Part shown: one piece after another, positions 60,640 to 64,000 of the stretch
Layout: each line of letters starts with the position of its first letter
Numbering within the stretch: the first letter of the stretch is position 1
Source of the DNA: Herbaspirillum sp. SJZ106
GTDB lineage: Bacteria > Pseudomonadota > Gammaproteobacteria > Burkholderiales > Burkholderiaceae_D
Assembly (NCBI RefSeq): GCF_006715495.1
Contig: NZ_VFNI01000003.1
Span: 558,001-622,000, forward strand
Direction: 5' to 3'
Length of the DNA stretch: 64,000 bases
Program-made: the position numbers and the translations under genes
Notes under the pieces: model-generated
The model's input: the letters and a program-made list of their open reading frames with translations, nothing else
Told to the model about the DNA's origin: nothing
Database searches by the model: none

Positions 60640-62030
60640 GCTTGTCTCTTGGTCGTTGTCGGGATGGATGTGAATTGGGTCTGTAATTGCCGCAACTGGT
60701 GCTCGGCCAGACGGCGCGCCGGCCGGGTCGCCAGCACAGGATCGAACAGGGCGCGCAGCGCCGCGATGTCGATTTGCTTGCGCAGGCCGCCATCGGCTTC
60801 CACCGCGTTGACCAGCACCTCGGCCAGATGTTTGCCTTGTTCGACCGTCTGGCGCGTCAGCTTCTCCAGCAGCGCATGCGCGGCGGGGCGGCCGATGGCG
60901 CCCGCCAGGTGGATCGAGGCCGATTCCGCGAACACCAGCCCTTGCAGCGCGTCGATGTTGCGCAGCATGCGGCCTGCATCCACCACCAGCCCGGCGAACG
61001 CTTCGTTGAGCGCGCGCAGGGCGCCGTGAACGCCGAGGAACAATGCCGGCCATTCGGCCAGTTCGGCTTGCCAGTTGCCCAGGCCGCGTTCGTGCTGCTG
61101 CGCCATCGCACCCAGCAGCGTCGCCGCCTGGTGCGGCGCGCGCGCGGCGGCGGCCAGGGCAATCATCGAGGACACCGGATTGCGCTTGTGCGGCATGGCC
61201 GAGGAACCGCCGCGGCCGTTGCCCGACGGTTCGGCCAGTTCGGCGATCTCGCCTTGCGCCATCAGCGACAGGTCGGTGGCGATCTTGCCCAGGCTGCCGG
61301 CCAGCACCGCCATTTCGGTGCCGAGCCGCACCCATTCGTCGCGCTGCGTATGCCAGGCGGCGTCGGGGGCTGCCAGGCCGAGCGCATCGGCCATGCGGCG
61401 GGCCACTGCCGGGCCGCGTTCGCCCAGTACCGACAGCGTGCCGACCGCGCCGCCCAGCTGCAGTTGCAGCGCGCGCTGGCCGCGCTCATGCAACTGCGCG
61501 CGCGAGCGCACCAGCGGCGCGGCCCAGCCGGCCAGCTTGAAGCCGAAGCTGGTGACCTGGGCCGGTTGCATCAGGGTGCGCGCCAGCACCGGCGTGTCGA
61601 GATGGCGTTGCGCCAGCTCCAGCAGTTGCTGCGCCAGTGTGGACAGCTCGGTGTCGACCAGCTGCATCGCCTCGCGCGTGGCCAGCACCATGGCGGTGTC
61701 GAGCACATCCTGGCTGGTGCTGCCCCAATGCACGTGGGTCGCGGCATCCTGGCTGTACAGCGCGACCGTGCGGGTCAGTTCCTTGACCAGCGGAATGGCC
61801 AGGGCGCCGGCGCGGCGTCCGGCCACGATGATGGCCGGGATGTCATACAGCTGCGCCTTGCAGACGCTGGCGATGGCGCGCGCGGCGGCTTCGGGGATCA
61901 CGCCTTCGGCCGCCTCGGCCTCGGCCAGCGCTTGCTCGAAGCCGAACATGGCTTGCACGATGGCTTCGTCGTCGAAGACCTTGATCATCTCCGAGGTGGT
62001 GAGGAAGCTGTCGAATATCGAAACGCTCAT
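60636..62030 (-). CDS. pcaB: 3-carboxy-cis,cis-muconate cycloisomerase
   Basis: A 464-residue fumarase-superfamily enzyme that lactonises the ring-cleavage product of protocatechuate. It begins MSVSIFDSFLTTSEMIKVFD, has HVHWGSTSQDVLDTAMVLAT and TLMQPAQVTSFGFKLAGWAA, and the mobile-loop signature NGRGGSSAMPHKRNPVSSMI. Length fits PcaB (about 450). It overlaps pcaCD by four bases and follows pcaG by 92 bases on the same strand. Confidence 0.93.
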   Translation of the reverse strand: MSVSIFDSFLTTSEMIKVFDDEAIVQAMFGFEQALAEAEAAEGVIPEAAARAIASVCKAQLYDIPAIIVAGRRAGALAIPLVKELTRTVALYSQDAATHVHWGSTSQDVLDTAMVLATREAMQLVDTELSTLAQQLLELAQRHLDTPVLARTLMQPAQVTSFGFKLAGWAAPLVRSRAQLHERGQRALQLQLGGAVGTLSVLGERGPAVARRMADALGLAAPDAAWHTQRDEWVRLGTEMAVLAGSLGKIATDLSLMAQGEIAELAEPSGNGRGGSSAMPHKRNPVSSMIALAAAARAPHQAATLLGAMAQQHERGLGNWQAELAEWPALFLGVHGALRALNEAFAGLVVDAGRMLRNIDALQGLVFAESASIHLAGAIGRPAAHALLEKLTRQTVEQGKHLAEVLVNAVEADGGLRKQIDIAALRALFDPVLATRPARRLAEHQLRQLQTQFTSIPTTTKRQA

Positions 62031-62122
62031 GGAAACTCCACAGGGTTGAATGCGGGCTTGAAGCGCGAGCGGGATCGGGCAGGCATGCGCTTGCCGATCC
62101 CGTCGCTGCCGTCATGCGGCGA

Positions 62123-62641
62123 TCAGACGTAGTCGAAGAATACCGTTTCGCGTTCGCCTTGCATGTAGATGTTCCACAGATAGCTGCCGTCGGCCTGCTT
62201 GCGCGCGATCAGCGTGCCGCGGCGTTCGGCCGGCACCTGTTCCAGCAGGGCCGATTGCGCCAGCGCCGGGTCGTCTTCCAGGAACACGGCGGTGAACTGG
62301 TGCTTGACCAGGCCGCGCGCGAATACCGTCACATATGCCGCCGGCTTGCCGGTCGGCGCTTGCGGCTGCGTGATCGAGAAAGCGAAAGCGCCGCTATCGT
62401 CGGTCGGCACGCGGCGGTAGCCGGGAATGGCGTGCGCGGATTCGGCCGCGGCGCTGCCGGGCAGCCAGGCTTCGGCCCAGGCGTCGTTGATGGGCGCGCC
62501 GTCGCCGTCGATGATGGCGCCGTGCACGCGTACCTGCGGCGCCGGGCTGTCGGTGCCGGCGGTCAGTTCCACGGCCCAGGCCCAGGCTTCATGCGGGAAC
62601 GGGCCGATGGTTTGCGAGGTGGTGATGTCGAGCTTGCTCAT
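62123..62641 (-). CDS. pcaG: protocatechuate 3,4-dioxygenase alpha subunit
   Basis: A 172-residue alpha subunit, somewhat shorter than the usual 190-205. It opens with SQTIGPFPHEAWAWAVELTA, contains VRVHGAIIDGDGAPINDAWA and PTDDSGAFAFSITQP, and ends in SYLWNIYMQGERETVFFDYV, all typical of the intradiol alpha chain, which lacks the iron ligands. It partners PcaH in the ring-cleaving (alpha-beta-Fe)n complex. It lies 31 bases after pcaH. Confidence 0.92.
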   Translation of the reverse strand: MSKLDITTSQTIGPFPHEAWAWAVELTAGTDSPAPQVRVHGAIIDGDGAPINDAWAEAWLPGSAAAESAHAIPGYRRVPTDDSGAFAFSITQPQAPTGKPAAYVTVFARGLVKHQFTAVFLEDDPALAQSALLEQVPAERRGTLIARKQADGSYLWNIYMQGERETVFFDYV

Positions 62642-62672
62642 GCTGTATCCCTTGTTGAGAGCGTGTTAGGAC

Positions 62673-63365
62673 CTAGATGCCCATCGGCGTGGCGTTGCGG
62701 CCGCGCAGGACGATGTCGAATTCATAGCCGAGCATCTTGTCGTCCACCGTTTCTTCCAGCGAGAAGCGAGAGATCAGGCGCTGGCGGGCGGAGGCGTCGG
62801 GGATGCTCTGGAAGATCGGGTCGTAGTCGAACAGCGGGTCGCTGGGGAAGTACATCTGCGTGACCAGGCGCTGCGCGTAGACATTGCCGAACAGCGAGAA
62901 GTGGATGTGCGCCGGGCGCCATGCCTTGTGGTGGTTGCCCCAGGGGTACGGGCCGGGTTTGATGGTGACGAAGCGGTAGCGGCCGTCGCTGTCGGTGAGC
63001 ATCTTGCCGAAGCCGGCAAAGTTCGGATCGAGCGGCGCGTCGTGCTGGTCTTTCTTGTGCCGGTAGCGGCCGGCGGCGTTGCATTGCCAGACTTCCAGCA
63101 GCGAGTCGCGCACCGGCTTGCCGTCTTCGTCGAGCACGCGGCCGGTGACGACGATCTTTTCGCCCAGCGGTTCGCCCGCGCCTTGTTTGGTCAGGTCCAT
63201 GTCGTGCGGCAGGATCAGCCTGGGCGAGGCGAACAGGTTGGTGCCGGTGGCTGCTTCGTCGCGTACGCGCAGCGGGGCTTGCGTCGGGCCGCGCTTGACG
63301 GTGGATTTGTAGGGGGGATAGATCAGGTCCGGATAGACGCCGGGGGCGATGGCATCGAATTGCAT
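62673..63365 (-). CDS. pcaH: protocatechuate 3,4-dioxygenase beta subunit
   Basis: A 230-residue catalytic subunit that opens the protocatechuate ring between the hydroxyls (intradiol). The four Fe(III) ligands are visible: Tyr101 in CNAAGRYRHKKDQHDAPLD, Tyr140 in IKPGPYPWGNHHKAWRPAHI, and His153 and His155 in AHIHFSLFG. The C-terminal VTQMYFPSDPLFDYDPIFQS is typical. It heads the pcaH-pcaG-pcaB-pcaCD operon, divergent from an IclR gene with an operator-like region between. Confidence 0.95.
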   Translation of the reverse strand: MQFDAIAPGVYPDLIYPPYKSTVKRGPTQAPLRVRDEAATGTNLFASPRLILPHDMDLTKQGAGEPLGEKIVVTGRVLDEDGKPVRDSLLEVWQCNAAGRYRHKKDQHDAPLDPNFAGFGKMLTDSDGRYRFVTIKPGPYPWGNHHKAWRPAHIHFSLFGNVYAQRLVTQMYFPSDPLFDYDPIFQSIPDASARQRLISRFSLEETVDDKMLGYEFDIVLRGRNATPMGI

Positions 63366-63494
63366 GAGGTCTCCTCTTTGGGGCTGTTTGGCTATTCGGC
63401 GGATGGCGCCGCAGCGCTTGTGCGATCTGCGCGCCGTCTGTCGGGGTGACCTGATCTTAGGTAAGCGAAACCGGGCTCACAAGGCCGGAGCAGT

Positions 63495-63538
63495 GCACAA
63501 TATTCGGTATTCGCCCATATTGTGCGAAAATCGCACAA
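63495..63538. promoter_or_regulatory. operator region of the pcaHGB-CD operon
   Basis: GCACAATAT (63495-63503) and ATATTGTGC (63517-63525) form a perfect inverted repeat. It overlaps a second perfect palindrome, TTGTGCGA-AAA-TCGCACAA (63520-63538). The core GTGCGAAAATCGCAC (63522-63536) agrees with the recalled PcaR site at 13 of 15 positions. It lies 130 bases from pcaH and 22 from the divergent IclR start. Confidence 0.75.
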
Positions 63539-63559
63539 ATCCGCGTTTTTCTATGAGCC

Positions 63560-64000
63560 ATGCATTCAATCGATGAAGATGCCGAGGCCGGCGAGCCGCT
63601 CAAGCGCGACCTGGTGGCAGGGCTGGAGAAGGGGTTGCAGGTGATCGAGGTGTTCGACCAGGAGCGCTCGCGCCTGACCATCGCCGAAGTCGCGCAGCTG
63701 ACCGGCCTCACGCGCGCCGCCGCGCGCCGTTACCTGATTACGCTGACCCACCTGGGTTACATGCGGCACGACAACAAGACCTTTTCGCTCACGCCGATGG
63801 TGCTGCGGCTGGGCCAGTCCTACCTGCATTCGGCGCGTCTGCCGCGCATCGTGCAGCCGCTGCTGTACCGGCTGGCCTATTCGCTGGGCGAAGCGGCCTC
63901 TTGCGGCGTGCTCGATCATGAGCACCTGGTCTGCGTGGCCGCGGTCAGCGCCGGGCAACTGGTGTCGACCACATTGCAGCCGGGCACCCGGGTGCCGGCC
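63560..64000 (+). CDS. IclR-family regulator, PcaR/PobR-like (3' end outside window)
   Basis: An open frame of 147 codons that runs to the last base with no stop. After a short acidic tail the winged helix reads LVAGLEKGLQVIEVFDQERS, then LTIAEVAQLTGLTRAAARRY and LITLTHLGYMRHDNKTFSLT. The start of the effector domain follows (YSLGEAASCGVLDHEHLVCV). It is divergent from pcaH with 194 bases between and is the obvious regulator of that operon. It is clearly related to, but distinct from, the IclR protein at 43246-44124. Confidence 0.88.
   Translation, partial: MHSIDEDAEAGEPLKRDLVAGLEKGLQVIEVFDQERSRLTIAEVAQLTGLTRAAARRYLITLTHLGYMRHDNKTFSLTPMVLRLGQSYLHSARLPRIVQPLLYRLAYSLGEAASCGVLDHEHLVCVAAVSAGQLVSTTLQPGTRVPA

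Noticed and set aside
59377..61335. A 652-codon frame extending the PcaC-PcaD protein far upstream
   Set aside because: The first 232 codons are a shadow of pcaB. The PcaC domain begins at MSYDPLDHDF (60639), whose ATG overlaps the pcaB stop.
63457..63958. Minus-strand frames at the right edge
   Set aside because: They are antisense to a plus-strand IclR gene (63560 onward) that has a clear winged-helix motif and runs off the window.

Overview
The window reads as a high-GC chromosomal segment of a betaproteobacterium of the order Burkholderiales, most probably an Oxalobacteraceae member of the Herbaspirillum type. That placement is an inference from the gene order pgk-pyk-fba-purC-purE-purK-sua5, the porin and HemP types, DUF4148-like and YceI/cytochrome b561 genes, and the density of aromatic-acid catabolism genes. 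No sequence search was possible. No rRNA, tRNA, CRISPR array, insertion sequence or phage gene was recognised.

The left part (1-26.6 kb) is mostly housekeeping. It holds the end of an azlCD branched-chain amino acid exporter, lower glycolysis (pgk, pyk, fba), purine synthesis (purC, purE, purK; purB further on) and the tRNA threonylcarbamoyl gene sua5. An OmpW porin, a flavin reductase, msrA, cfa, pdxH and a cytochrome b561 / double YceI unit follow. Next comes an iron cluster on the minus strand (hemP, a small hypothetical gene, bfd, tonB, exbB, exbD, bfr), then mnmA with a Nudix gene, and a three-subunit proton-translocating transhydrogenase operon (pntAA-pntAB-pntB) with panD lodged inside it.

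From about 27.3 to 63.6 kb the window is devoted to lignin-type aromatic acids. A 12.6-kb minus-strand block (27332-39965) encodes a MarR regulator, an acyl-CoA dehydrogenase, a branched-chain-type ABC transporter with a fused permease-ATPase, a 4-hydroxybenzoyl-CoA-type thioesterase, an SDR dehydrogenase, a thiolase, a feruloyl-CoA synthase-like ligase and an enoyl-CoA hydratase. Together these make a complete CoA-dependent beta-oxidation of C6-C3 phenylpropanoids to a free C6-C1 acid. No vanillin dehydrogenase is visible, which argues against the aldehyde route.

The products (vanillate, 4-hydroxybenzoate, protocatechuate) would be handled downstream. There are two Rieske oxygenase/reductase pairs of the VanAB type (50635-52685 and 55968-57990). 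A complete protocatechuate ortho-cleavage (beta-ketoadipate) pathway is split over two loci: pcaIJF at 44435-46986, and pcaHG, pcaB and a PcaC-PcaD fusion at 59377-63365. Uptake appears to rely on one ABC transporter (47191-50567) served by up to three paralogous binding proteins (40261, 52720, 58019) and an outer-membrane porin (42001).

Regulation is legible in the DNA. Each pca locus carries its own IclR-family regulator (43246-44124, and 63560 running off the right edge). Closely similar 15-bp PcaR-like operators occur at 41624, 44284 and 63522, linking porin/binding protein, pcaIJF and pcaHGB-CD into a probable regulon. A perfect palindrome at 55772 lies between a MarR gene and vanAB, and two palindromes lie between a LysR gene and the second binding-protein/oxygenase set.
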